Shown: one piece after another, positions 1-11,191 of the stretch | Position numbering within the stretch: position 1 is the first letter of the stretch | How the letters are laid out: each line of letters begins with the position of its first letter | DNA from: Purpureocillium takamizusanense | Taxonomy: Eukaryota; Ascomycota; Sordariomycetes; Hypocreales; Ophiocordycipitaceae | Assembly: GCF_022605165.1 (NCBI RefSeq) | Contig: NC_063070.1 | Span: forward strand, 372,001-436,000 | Reading direction: 5' to 3' | DNA length: 64,000 nt | Translations under genes and position numbers: made by a program | Notes under the pieces: model-generated | Told to the model about the DNA's origin: nothing | Database searches by the model: none | Seen by the model: the letters and a program-made list of their open reading frames with translations, nothing else

Positions 1-2635
1 GAAGTTCATCAAATATGTTATCATCTGAGGCAAGCGCGGCGTCTTGCGTGCCTGGCGCCAAGTGCCCACCACCAGACACACTCCCGTCACCATGATCAAG
101 CTGAGACTGACTGTTGCTGCGGGGAATCGCTGATACTGATCTGGTGCTTCCACCGCCACTCGCCGGAGCCAAACTGCGAGATGATGCCTTGAGCAGCTTT
201 GTCTGTGCCAGTAAGAATGAGGGCTTCTGGCCCTCGCTTGCGTCGCCGGGATACAACACAGTTTGTGCCTGCAACCCCTGCCCACGACGATTCTGAACCT
301 CGTGCTTGCAAGTGACAATCTTGCCTCTTCTTGCCTTTTCGATGGCTCGACCAAACTCTGGACGTGACTCTTTACGCATCAAGTCCTGAATGCTTGTGCC
401 CACAAGCGTCTCTGGCTGCAAGTCAAGGAGCGATCGGACGTTCGACGAGACGTAGAGAAACATGCCCGAAGTCGACAGCTTCGTCCAAAGCTCGCTGTCA
501 CCAATACCGCCGTTTGCTTCAAGATTCTGCCTGCTGAGGGCAAACACGGGCCTTTTGCGACCGACGAGTATAATGCACTTGCGGCCCTTGCCTTGCTCGA
601 CGAAAAGAGAACCATGGCTCTCGAACCACGTGTAGCCGCTGCGCTTCCTCCGAATCCGGAAGACGATGTTGACCTGGCTGCCTGTCGTCGCATCCTTCAG
701 CTCGCGCGTCACAGGAACGATATCCGACGGATGGCAGACGGAGGACAGCGCGTTGCCAACGAGATCGCCAGCATCGTATTCAAGCACACGCTTGCAGGAG
801 GGTGATAAGTAGAGGAAGAGACCCTTCAGGGACAAGACGTGAACAACGTCGTCGGTGTTTTCCAGCAACATCTTGTCCCACGACTGTTTGTGCCAGTCTG
901 AGACAAGCCCCTTCGGATTGAACTGCTGCAACAGCGTCGAAACGTCATCGACACCCAGTGTCTGGCCGCTTTCGGGCTCCCACTGACTTGAAGTCGGTGG
1001 TGTCCAGATGTATTGGCCGATGTCGCTGTGCTTGTAGTCAACCTTCACTCCGCCAAGCTCCTGACCAGAGATGGCATCTGGACACTCGACGAGGTCGATT
1101 TGGAACCCTATGAAGTATCTGATATCGTCGGTGTCCCAAGGAATCGGTATCATGGTTAGCAGATTGAGGAACGGCTTTCCTCCCTTGCGGTAGTTGATGA
1201 GGCTCTGCTGTACCTCACGACCTTCGTGAATCATCTTCTTCAGGTTGAACACAGCACCATCGTCGACGAACTCGCGCTTTGACCCGGCCTCGACCTTGCC
1301 ATCCGGCGCCTGAAGAAATCGGCAATTTTGTCCGACGATTTCGTGGCGGCTGTAGCCGGTGAGATTTTGAAAGTTATCAGACACGTACACGATCGGGCAG
1401 TCGTTCATGGTTACATCGCAAACGACAAAGGCGCAAGACATGTCGACTGCACCCAAGTGAATCTTTGGCTCCTTGCGAGTAGCGACCAGCCAGAGAGCCT
1501 TGAGCATGTCGAAGCCACTCTTGGAGTAAATTGCCTTCTCTTTGGATTCGCGCGGTGTCGACACAGTCGCAGGAGTATTCACGTCCGAAGCGGCGCTTTG
1601 CTGCGTAATACTGGTGGTAGAGTTTCCGCGCTGAGGGGACATGCCAGAACCAGACGAGACATGACGCAACAATGGCGGTGGCATGCTCTGAGCAAGGCCA
1701 CCTGCGTTTGGATTGAGGTTCAGGGTGTTGGTGGCGGGTGCATTGGGAAGTGAGGTCATTGAGCTGAACTGCTGCTGCTGCTGCTGCATGCCCATCATGT
1801 CATCGTCACCGTCACTCATGCCGCCTACGGGGCCCGATGCGCCACCAGTCGCCGCGGGTATGTTACGTAAGTCGGGGTTAATGTTTATCGAGAAATCTGT
1901 CCCGAGCTGAGCCATCTGGTCGGGATCAAAGGCCCCTGCCATGGGATCTGGTGCATTACCCGGTGCTGAGAGCAAGCTCATGGATGGATCGTTGGCCATG
2001 TGTCCCATGTCCATGTTGGCAAACGAGGCAGGAATCATGGAGCCCATCATGTCAGGCGAAATAGTTGAATAGTCGTTGGGGTCGGGCATGAAGTTTCCCA
2101 TCTGATCTGGCATGCCGAGGCTGGTATTGATGTTGGAGAGGCCGGAAGGGGGTCCCATTGACTGGTTGAACTGATAGGCGCCGAGGTCCGTGTTGTCGGT
2201 CCCAAAGCCCGCCAGGCCCTCTGAGGCTCCCATGGCTGACATGCGCCTCTGGTTCTGTTCTTGCTGCACATGATTGCCGTAGGCGTGCGGCATACTCCTG
2301 CGACGCTGAGTACCTTCTTGGCTATTTCGTATTATCTCATCGAGCGAGTCACCAGACAACGTAGACGGCTCTTGCATCACCTGGGACATGCCGGGCTGCT
2401 GGAGAGAGTGTTGCATGGACATGCTCATGCTTCCTCCCCGAAGATGTTGCTGATGTTGGTGCTGCTGTTGATGCTGGTGCTGCTGCTGCTGGTGCTGCTG
2501 CTGATGATGGTGCTGGTGTTGGTGGTCCGGCTGATGATCCTGCTGCTGCTGCTGCTGCTGCTGATCTTGCTGCTGAGAGAGCTGGCGCTGCAGCTCCTGC
2601 GGAGGCAGCTGTGAGTGGGAATAGTAGCCATCCAT
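1..2635 (-). CDS. wc-1: White collar-1 blue-light photoreceptor and transcription factor (3' end outside window)
   Basis: This is the flavin-binding photoreceptor and GATA-type activator that pairs with WC-2 to drive light-induced and clock genes in the nucleus. One open frame runs without introns from the ATG at 2635 to the window edge, giving about 878 residues. In order I see a Gln/His-rich N-terminus (residues about 14-70), a second short Gln run, and the LOV domain (about 390-510) with the flavin-binding motif GQNCRFLQ, whose photoactive Cys is residue 438. PAS-B (about 585-690) and PAS-C (about 705-810) follow. The nuclear-localisation and GATA zinc-finger region that normally comes next lies beyond position 1. 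The start was chosen because M-D-G-Y-Y-S precedes the Gln tract, as in Neurospora WC-1. Identity is near certain from the LOV and PAS sequences; the intactness of the C-terminus cannot be judged here. Confidence 0.96.
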   Translation of the reverse strand, partial: MDGYYSHSQLPPQELQRQLSQQQDQQQQQQQQDHQPDHQHQHHHQQQHQQQQHQHQQQHQHQQHLRGGSMSMSMQHSLQQPGMSQVMQEPSTLSGDSLDEIIRNSQEGTQRRRSMPHAYGNHVQQEQNQRRMSAMGASEGLAGFGTDNTDLGAYQFNQSMGPPSGLSNINTSLGMPDQMGNFMPDPNDYSTISPDMMGSMIPASFANMDMGHMANDPSMSLLSAPGNAPDPMAGAFDPDQMAQLGTDFSININPDLRNIPAATGGASGPVGGMSDGDDDMMGMQQQQQQFSSMTSLPNAPATNTLNLNPNAGGLAQSMPPPLLRHVSSGSGMSPQRGNSTTSITQQSAASDVNTPATVSTPRESKEKAIYSKSGFDMLKALWLVATRKEPKIHLGAVDMSCAFVVCDVTMNDCPIVYVSDNFQNLTGYSRHEIVGQNCRFLQAPDGKVEAGSKREFVDDGAVFNLKKMIHEGREVQQSLINYRKGGKPFLNLLTMIPIPWDTDDIRYFIGFQIDLVECPDAISGQELGGVKVDYKHSDIGQYIWTPPTSSQWEPESGQTLGVDDVSTLLQQFNPKGLVSDWHKQSWDKMLLENTDDVVHVLSLKGLFLYLSPSCKRVLEYDAGDLVGNALSSVCHPSDIVPVTRELKDATTGSQVNIVFRIRRKRSGYTWFESHGSLFVEQGKGRKCIILVGRKRPVFALSRQNLEANGGIGDSELWTKLSTSGMFLYVSSNVRSLLDLQPETLVGTSIQDLMRKESRPEFGRAIEKARRGKIVTCKHEVQNRRGQGLQAQTVLYPGDASEGQKPSFLLAQTKLLKASSRSLAPASGGGSTRSVSAIPRSNSQSQLDHGDGSVSGGGHLAPGTQDAALASDDNIFDEL

Positions 2636-5600
2636 GGCGGCAGCATTTGAATGAAGAGTCGAAGGTTTCGAGTGAGGATACAGGAGGCAGCACTGTGGAC
2701 GACGAAATAATCGCCAGCAACGGGTGCTGGGCAGCGATAGTTGTGCTTATTGGGCCAGGCTGGCGTCAGGAAGATGCGCGGGAACCCTGCCGTTTGAGCA
2801 TGTATCGCGCAGCTTTTTCAGCCCCCTGCAAGCCTCAATACCACAGCGTAAGCAACGCCGCCGAAATGGAGGACTGCAGCGAAGCCTGACGCTGTGAGCG
2901 GGCGCCACGAACGCGGTTTCGAGTCGGTAACGAGGGTGCGCGAAGACGTTCGATCGGGTCGCTGCTCGACGAAGAAAGGGCGGATCTCGAACGGAGTGCG
3001 TGTCCGTCACCGCAGCAGACGGGGGTGCGTTGTGAGGACCGGTGAGGCGTTTGGCGGCCGGCACGGTCAGGTGTATTGACCGGCGACTTGGATGCGCCCT
3101 CGGCTGGGGAGGTGAGCCCCTCGAGGCGGAGGCGGCGGCGGGGCGTCGTCGTCGGTCGCGGAGGGTTGATACCGGCAGCAGCGGCGGCGGCGGCGGCGAT
3201 GCGAGCTCGTGTCTCTCCGCGGGCGCTGTCACTGAAACGGGGCGCTTGCAACGGTTGAGCTGATGTGTTGGGCCGGTCCTGCGCGAGGCTTGCGAGGGAC
3301 AATGGGCAGGCAGACTGGGTGCGTGGTGATGTGGCTTGTGGTGCAGGGCGATTACTGATGGGCAAATGAATGGACTTGCTAAGGTTCCCTGTTTCGTGTT
3401 ACCCAGGCGCCCGTCCTGCGCTGCCGCGGTACCTCAGTACCTGGGCTGCCCGTACTCGCAGGTAGTGATTTGCCGTCTGTGCGGTGGGGTGGGCGCGTCT
3501 CGGCCGGGCGGCGGGCGGCGGCGGGCGGTGGCGGGGACGCGGGCGGGTACGGATCCGGTACCTGTCCGTGGCGTACCCGACAAACGGCGGGCGCGGGTGG
3601 GAAGGCTACTAACTACCTAGTAAGGTACTACTAGACGCGCGGGCAGAGGAGGGGCATTCCCCCCCCCCTCGGCCGCTTGTGCGCATGGAAATCCCGGGCC
3701 CGAGGAGACGGCAATTTCGGGGACGATGATGGATGGATGGATGGATGGATGGATGGATGGATGGGCCGCGGGCGGGTTCCAGTTTCCACCCTGCGACCTT
3801 GCCGGTAATGCGTTCCAACAAGGTTCCTGCCGAGAAAGGTTCTCAGAGCGCAGCCCAGCCAAGCCTTGCTTTTTGTCTGTAGCCAAGGTACTCCCCCAAG
3901 TCCCACGAGATGTGCAAGATCAAGTCCGTACCCCAACTTTACTTTATCTTGCTTTTCTCCTGCGAAGTACTTGTTTAGAGAGCCATCCGAGGAGGGAGAC
4001 CGTACTCGTACCGAGGTACTTCGTACTTCCAAGGCAAGGTAGTAAGTAGGTAGCAATTGCTGCTTGGCCTGCATGGTGCGAGCCATCACGAAACACCAAA
4101 CTAGAAGGACTTGGTCCCTTGTTGTAGTTGTTGGCTGTTCTCATGACCTCACCCAGCATCCCGTCACACATTGATCACATGGATTACACGAATAGCAACA
4201 TACATATCTACGTACATATCTACATACGATTCGTCTTTCGCAGTGTCAGCTCGTCAACGCGAGCATCTCTTATAAATTAAAAGGTTCCAACCTGTCACCC
4301 ACACCGCGGACCCGTCTTTACGCCGCATGTGCTTCGTCTCAAGCAGGGATGGAGACAAGGCCTTGTCTCCTCGTCAGTCCAGCGGTACCCTGGCCTTGTC
4401 TCACGCCGTTTGAGAACAGAATGCTAAAGCGGGCGTCTGCAAAGTGCCTACGTGCCAAGTTAGTAAGAAGTACAGGAAGAGGTGCCACTGCCGCAGCCGC
4501 GACACCGAGCGCTCTCCAAGTCGCTCGACCTACATGTGGGAAAGTGACGGGAGGCGCAGGACTCGACCCCAGGCACAATCTTGTCTCAGCCTTCAACGGG
4601 CTGGCTGACGTACCACGACTAGAGCTTGCCCACGACCCCTTCATCCTCGCAGCTGACATGCGGCGGCGTCCAGTCATGCACCCCCCGCACCGTACGTACA
4701 GACAAGACCCCAGGAGCGACACGGCCAGGTAACCTGACAGCTCAGATGTGCGACCGCCGCCGCCGCCGCCGCCCTTCCCCTCCTTTAAGATAAGTAAATC
4801 GGGGGGCGGCTGTTCCCGGCGAACTGTCATGTGGCCAAGGCGGAGGGAGCAAAGGACCGAAAGAAAAGTGAGGGCTACTGGGAAAGGAACGGAAGAGGGG
4901 CCGGGCCCACCAGGGAAGGATGCGTGTGAGACGAGTAACATTCTCCATGAATACACTCGTTCATTAGTATACATCTCGTACGAAGTACTCCGCAGGTACG
5001 TTTCAAGCTCCCTTCTGACAGAGTATCACGCTCGTACACTATGCGAAAAGTAACACTTAACTAATTATTCGGTCTGCTCTCTTACGCAAGTCTGACCGTT
5101 TGCAGACGCTTCATCAAGCAAAGGTTATCGGCCGGCTAATCATTCATCACCTTGGCCCGTTGGCCTTCCTCACTTCGTCCTACGTCGAGACGAGGGGCAC
5201 CTACTTGTCCTGTCTTACGTAGAAATAATCAAGTCGCGACAATTCTCTTCGCAAATTCTCTTCGCATACTATCGCTGTCAAACGAAACAGTTGCCTCACG
5301 TCTGGCGCGGGAGAGGCTGCCGTGCGAAGACTACATAGATTGCCTGTGCTCGATCTCATCTATAGCCAGAGGTCCAGGCTCCGTGCCAACCTGCCGCACG
5401 CTTTGGCGATCTGGACCGCATTCTACCACCTCCTTGCCCATCCTGCCGCCGAAAGGGCCAATACCCCTTCAACGCCCTCGGCCATGAGCCGAACCAGCGG
5501 CACTATCCGCCTCCTCTCGCGTGCCATCCCCGCCCGCAGACATAGAAAGTCCTCTAATCTGCGCTGGGACTGTCAGACTGAGATCGCGTGCCACTGTCCC

Positions 5601-5702
5601 AAATTGGTATCATGCGCAGCGAATTTGAAGCGGCTTTCTGTTCCCAAATCGTGGTCACCGACTGTTGTAACTTGTACTTCTAAACAAGAACAAATGTCAA
5701 CT
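2636..5702. other. Intergenic region upstream of wc-1, no gene supported
   Basis: About 3 kb separates the wc-1 start from the kap123 stop, so it holds the wc-1 promoter and probably a long 5' leader. It contains a GC-rich GGC/GGGC tract near 3485-3545, a tetranucleotide microsatellite at 3725-3764, and several TACTTCGTA-type words (4017-4025, 4979-4987). The open frames on both strands are short, rich in Arg, Ser and Pro, often lack an ATG, and resemble no family I know. Confidence 0.6.
3725..3764. repeat. (ATGG)n tetranucleotide microsatellite
   Basis: Roughly nine uninterrupted ATGG units lie in the wc-1 upstream region. All three frames of one strand are open through it, which creates false short ORFs rich in Met-Asp-Gly-Trp or Ile-His-Pro-Ser. 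Confidence 0.9.
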
Positions 5703-8700
5703 CTAGCTGAAGTAACCCATAATCGTTCGCTGTGCATCCTGAGAAAATTGCTGCAGAAGAGGCATCGGGTCCACGTTGGCAGTCGTGAGAAGGGTCTTTG
5801 TAGCAGCCGCTACACGACTCGCTGTCTGGCCTTGCAGCGTCTCTGCCTCCAGGGCCTGCGCAATGAAGACAAAGATTTTGCTGGCCTGATTCATTACCGC
5901 GGGATGACGCCTGCGAAAAAAGCAGCAGGTTAGCCTCTGAAAACTTCTCTCGTCGCCTCTGCCCTCGCCTGTGGGCTACTTACTGGTCAATAAGCTCGGC
6001 CAAGTATGCATACGCATACGGTGCTGCCTCTTCGTCATTGGTGACAGGCAGTGTATCAATCCACTGGGTAATCAGTGTCTGTGCGTCGCCAACGCTTCCC
6101 GAGTTGTAGTGCAAAATCTTCGCAATTGCCGCGCAAGCGTTCTCGGTGGCGTAGATGTTGTCTTCATTTCGGGCTTCTGGTACTTGGGTCGCCTGGAAAA
6201 GGAACGGAATTGAGTTCCCGAGGAATTGAGTCCACGCCGCACCGCCTCGATGAGCGGCGACGCCAATGCCGTAGGCCGCCGCTTGCCTGATCGCCGGAGA
6301 CGTGTCTCGGCATCCATCAATCAGCGGTTGCGAGATGTAGTTGGCGTAACGGCTGCTCTCCGGCCCGCAATACTCCAACACATCGTCCATGATACAGAGG
6401 CCCCACTGCCTCTGGGTGGGATCGGGAGAGGCGAGAAATCCTTCGTAAGTCGACATGAGCTGCTCCCAAGCCGGCAGGAATGCGACCCCGTGGTGCTTGA
6501 AGACGGAGTGGAACGCCTTGTTCATGTCAGACAAGAGGGTCTGGTCATCTTCAATCGCCATCAGGGTCTCCTCGGCCTCATCCTCGACATCATCCGCTGT
6601 AGCACCCTCCCTCTCTTCAGCGCGTTGAGCAACCCTGTCCTTGTAATCCTCCAGTGCGGAATGGACTGAGTCGATGAACCGGTTCATGTGTACAGGAGTC
6701 AAGCAATCCTTACCAACAACCTGTACTGACTCGTAAAAACATTGGTACATCTCAGCGAGCGTCTCGATGGAGGGCTCCGCCGTAAGGACTTCGAGCAACT
6801 TGTCCACCGTTGCATTCCAAAGCCCGGCCAGCTCGTTGGACGGGCAGCCGTACGCCTTCTTGTAGGAGCTCAAGAGCTGCGGCACCAGCTTTGACGAGAT
6901 ATAGCGGACTGGATCGTGGAAGAAAAAGGCCAGGCCAGGTAGAGCAATCTTTTCCATAATGTTGGCCACGAACGGAGCAAAAGCGCCTTCCAGAACCTGT
7001 GCGTAGACGACGAGAAGCTCGATTGCCATGTGTTTGTCGTCCATGGTACTCGTGCGAATGCCGATCATCTTGCCCTTGAGCGGGACAAACTCCCAACCAT
7101 CTTCGCCATTCATTTGCTCCGCCTGCTCATCGTCGTCCAGAAGTTGAATGTCGGCTTTGGCCATGGCGAGCTCTAGAAGCGGGGGCATGACGCTGTCCAA
7201 AAAGGGAACGAAGTCCGAGCCAAGCACACGGCACATTCTGCCCCAGCAGTGCATAAGATACTGCGCCTGAGGGTCGTCGGCGTCCGTGATGCTAGTCTGA
7301 ATGTTGGCGAGCAAGTTGACCAGAGTCATGGCGTCAGGACCCAGCCTCTCGCGCCCAACGGCCAGAGCAATTAGGGTGGCGCACTCCATGGCCTTGGCAC
7401 GAAGAAGCCTGTACTCCTTCTCATTCTGGTTTTGGAGGACGTTGACGAGCAAGGGCATCAATGTGTCGTAGTACTTCGCAAATGCTGCTTCGGCGGCATC
7501 AGCGATGGTCGCGATGGTGGACAACGCCTGCTCCTGGACAAAGCGCTTGTCGCTTTGAAGGAGTTGGAACAGATGAGACAGTAGCTCGTCAAGGTATGGC
7601 TCGAGGATGGACTTCTCCGCCTCTTCGCAGAAGTTGACCAGGGCAGCAGCAGCATGAGACTTGACACGTGCTTCGGGAGAATCAAGGACCGGGACAATGG
7701 CCTTCAATACCCGATCATAGAAGTCCGTCTGCATCTTGGGAGCAAAATCCGTGCTCATCTGGCCCAGCGCATTGCAGCCAGCCCAGCGCACGCGGGGATG
7801 GGGGTCCTGCAGTGCTGGAATGACCAGGTCAAGAACCTGGCTGAGCTCTCCGATCATGAGATCGCGGCAGCCTTCCGAGATGGCAGAGATGGCCATCAGA
7901 GCTGCATGGCGGTCGCGCCAGGCCATAGATGTCATCATTCGGGGCAGCCAGTTGAAAGTTGGAGCTAGTATAGTCTGGCCACCGAGTTTGTTGGCGAGAC
8001 GATCCATCGTTTGCTCGCCAGCGACATGGTTCTGGTCGCTCTCATCTTGATCAAGCTGTAGAATTGGTCAGCAAGTGATGATGTGACTGACGAAGGTTAT
8101 TCTACTCACATCGTCGGAAGCTAGCCACTCTGCGGCATCGTCGTCGTCTTCGCCTAGGTCAGTCATCAGGCTCAGACATTGAGTGATCATGTCGGTCGTA
8201 TACGAAGCATCTTTTCTGCACATAGACGGCGCATAATCGGCAAATGTAGCCATGAGCTCAAGAGCATTCTGTCTGCAGACGTTGTCGAGTTCCTTGTCCT
8301 GGATGACAGACACGCTGAACTGAACGAGATTTTGGAACAGGTGCTTGAACATCTTGGGGGCCGTCTCGGCAAGATCAATGAGCGCGACGAGAGCCTTGCT
8401 CAGGTCTTCCGAGTCTTGGCTCTCTTTGATTGGAGGGAGAATATTTAGGACGTCGGGTATAAGAGCATAGTATTTGGCCTGCGATTTCTTGGAGATGGTT
8501 CGGAAGAAGGCAGCAAAGGCCTCCATGGCGGCTAGACGCACCTGCAAAAAAAGAAGGGAAGCAAATCGTTAGCTCATGATTCCGCATGACAGGTGCGCGA
8601 AGGCTTTAATCATACCATTACAGCGTCATCCTTGAATCCCTTTTGGAAGGCCTGGAGGACGGCCTCCTCATGCTGCTTCTCGATGATGCTAGGTGTTGTG

Positions 8701-9379
8701 GTGAAGACGCGGAAAGCGTTGTCTCGCTTGTCAGCCTCCGGGGCTTGGCTGAGTTGAAATAGGGCACCCAGAAGCTCCGGCCAGGAATCATCTACCAACG
8801 CAAGACCATTAGCGCTCTGGCGCACAGGTTTGTCCGGCAGGACAAGGCATGCTGACTGACTGTTATCTGTATACTGGCGCGCTACCTCAGCCACGGCATC
8901 GCTGATTTTGTTGCGGACCATGCGATCGGCTTCGGTAGCAAGAGTCTCGAGAAGCTTTTGACGGATAACCATGGCCTGGTCCTTGGATAGAGAGTAGAAC
9001 ATGTCTACATTCTCACCAGACTCAATCTTCCGGGTTTTAGAGGCAATCCGTCGAAAAATAACGGCGGCAAACGAGCGTGTCTAGCAATATCATGATCAGC
9101 AACACGAAACGCATGACGAGAGCGGCGCATGTTGAGTCAAGGCAGCGAGGCTCCCGCAGGCGTGCCTTGGCCAGGCTCTCGATGGAAAACACTCACCGCA
9201 TTGTCTCCGGCGCCCTGAATTTGCTCGGCCAGGCCCATCAGCAGCACCTCGGGCCTCGTACCAGTCCAGCTGTTCTGCAAGTGCTCTTCTGCCTGGGAGC
9301 GGATGCCATTGTCGGCAGACTGGAGGGCCTGGAGCAGCTGGGTGAGCTCGGCGTGAACTTCGGGGGAAAGGAGAGACAT
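5703..9379 (-). CDS. kap123: Importin beta-4 / karyopherin Kap123
   Basis: This nuclear import receptor carries ribosomal proteins and histones through the nuclear pore, driven by Ran-GTP. Six exons join to 1096 aa: 9197-9379, 8861-9080, 8616-8791, 8110-8541, 5984-8055 and 5703-5910. All junctions are GT-AG and keep frame. The N-terminus shows the importin pattern of HEAT repeats, and an acidic stretch near the middle (D-D-D-E-Q-A-E-Q) fits the family. The length matches fungal Kap123 (about 1095-1115 aa). Two introns are easy to miss. The 69-nt intron 8792-8860 has no stop codon in frame. The last donor (GTAAGT at 5983) lies inside an apparent stop codon, and the true C-terminus is the exon ending at 5703, which finishes in Gly-Tyr-Phe-Ser. 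High confidence. Confidence 0.95.
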
Positions 9380-11191
9380 GATCGCGACGGCTCGAGGGCG
9401 GCAGCGCCGTGCAACCTATGTCGGGTACGCGAGACGGCTATCTCGCGGGCGGAATCGTCGACTGGATCGCGCAGGGAGGCGGACTGCAGGAAGTTTGCGG
9501 CGCTCGATGACCCGGAGCAGTGGTGGGAAAAGAAGAGGAAAGGCTCCCAGACGGAGGTGGACTTTTGGTGGGCGGGAGAAAGTGGGGGAGGGGAAGTTCT
9601 GCGTCTGGGTCAGTCAAATGCGCGCCGCCCGCGAAACCAGCCGGCCAACAACAGCCAACGTCGTTGCCTGTGGCGCCAGATAGGCAAGGCGAGGCAAGGC
9701 GCGACACGATGGGGATTCCGTACGATAGATATAGCGTGCGTGTCGCGCAGTCTTATGGCCCAAGTTGGGCAACGTCTGCAGAGGTTGCGGGCAGCTGCTG
9801 GCTCGCGTTGCCGTGACGGGCAGCAACAAAGGGAGACAGACGGGTTTGTTAGCGGAACAAAACAGCCGAACGTCACCTTTCGGTGGAGCAGCGAAAGCGT
9901 GGTGGGAATTCCATGTCGACAATTTTTTAGCCCATGGGCACCAGCCACGAACGCCCGGCGCGTCCAGCGAGGAGGTACTAGCGTACTAACATAATACATG
10001 CCTAAGGTAGTAGGTAGGTAGGTACACCAGCTGTGTTGTGCTAGCGTTGTCACGAGCCGCGAATCGTGGCGGCGTGCTGGCCTATACTTCGGCCGAGGGG
10101 CGTGACGGCCACACTCATGGTAGTAATGTACTTCGTGCTGGAGCACAGTACATCAGACTGCTCGAACGGCTTGACCCTCACGCCTCCCTCCCAGGATCGC
10201 GCCTGTCCAAGCGTTCGACGTCTTGGTTCCCAACGTACTAAAGCAAGCAGACCCTTTGTCCTCCTTGCTTGGCGCGAGGCTGCGGCGATCGAAGCACGCT
10301 GTGCATGCCAAACGAAGCGCTCATTACCTTAGTATTATCCTCGTACGAAGTACTTCGTATGTAACCTTGAGTCCCGTTTGCCAAACACCGCTCCCTGTTC
10401 CCTAGTACAAGCGCCTTTGACGTACCTAAGGTAATGGTAGACCGCCCTGGAAAGACAAAGGGATCACAACGTACTAAGAACTCTGCGTACAACAGCCCAG
10501 ATCCCGTGCCGTAGATTTGCAAAAGCCCATGTGCGCCGACCATGAGTTAGGCACTCAGTAGGTACTAAGGCAAGGTAGAAACCCACGTAGGTGCAAAGGA
10601 CGTGGGTACAGTACTTCTACGGAGGGCGTTGTCGTGGCGGCGCTCCACAACTGATGAGGGGCTCCAAGAGGGCGAGCTCATCGCCGCCCACTGGAATCCG
10701 CCAGCCACGAGGCGCGGGGTAGCAACAGCGCAGTGACGTTTTGGCGACACCAGCTCTGCTGGAGACCTCAAACCTTCTGCACACTAACACTACCTACCTA
10801 CTCCCCACCGTCTTGTCATACCTACCTCCCTACCTACTCGTCCTCCTATCGCTCAATCGAATAAGCGACTATCCTCGCGTCACTACCGTATCCAACTACC
10901 TGGCTCACCAAGCATCTCCAGGGTTGCTTACTTGCTCCTAGCTGATAAGAGAGTGCTCACTTGGCATCGCCGGTCCTTCCGTACGGATCGCGACGCACTC
11001 CCCGACTACTCTCCTCCTCGTCCATCGCCACTCGAGAAGCGCCCGTCGATACAGATAATACCCGCCCGAGACTGCCTGGGAAGCTTCAGCAAAGGCGAGA
11101 AGAACTACTTCACGCCGCTCTCTCGGCTTCGGATCCTCGAGAGGAAGCTGAGTGTGTTTGTAGCGGCCACCCAGTGCGGGCCGAAACCAGA
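9380..11191. other. Divergent intergenic region between kap123 and sds23
   Basis: This 1.8 kb stretch should hold the promoters of both flanking genes. It contains a perfect 16-bp palindrome (10344-10359), many TAGGTA/TACCTA words (for example 10010-10025 and 10790-10835), and a pyrimidine-rich leader ahead of sds23. I see no credible gene; the ORF at 9077-9994 (+) mostly mirrors kap123 exons or low-complexity sequence. Confidence 0.6.
10344..10359. repeat. Perfect 16-bp palindrome TACGAAGTACTTCGTA
   Basis: The 16 bases equal their own reverse complement. The half-site TACTTCGTA or its complement recurs at 4017, 4979, 32211, 48127 and 62748, always outside coding exons. Its function is unknown; it could be a transcription-factor site, a repeat fragment, or chance in TAC-rich spacers. 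Confidence 0.75.

Noticed and set aside
3617..4089. Minus-strand ORFs rich in Ile-His-Pro-Ser
   Set aside because: They are produced by the ATGG microsatellite, which is open in all frames.
10344..10359. Similarity of TACGAAGTACTTCGTA to loxP arms
   Set aside because: Only a few bases match, there is no 8-bp spacer, and no recombinase gene is near.
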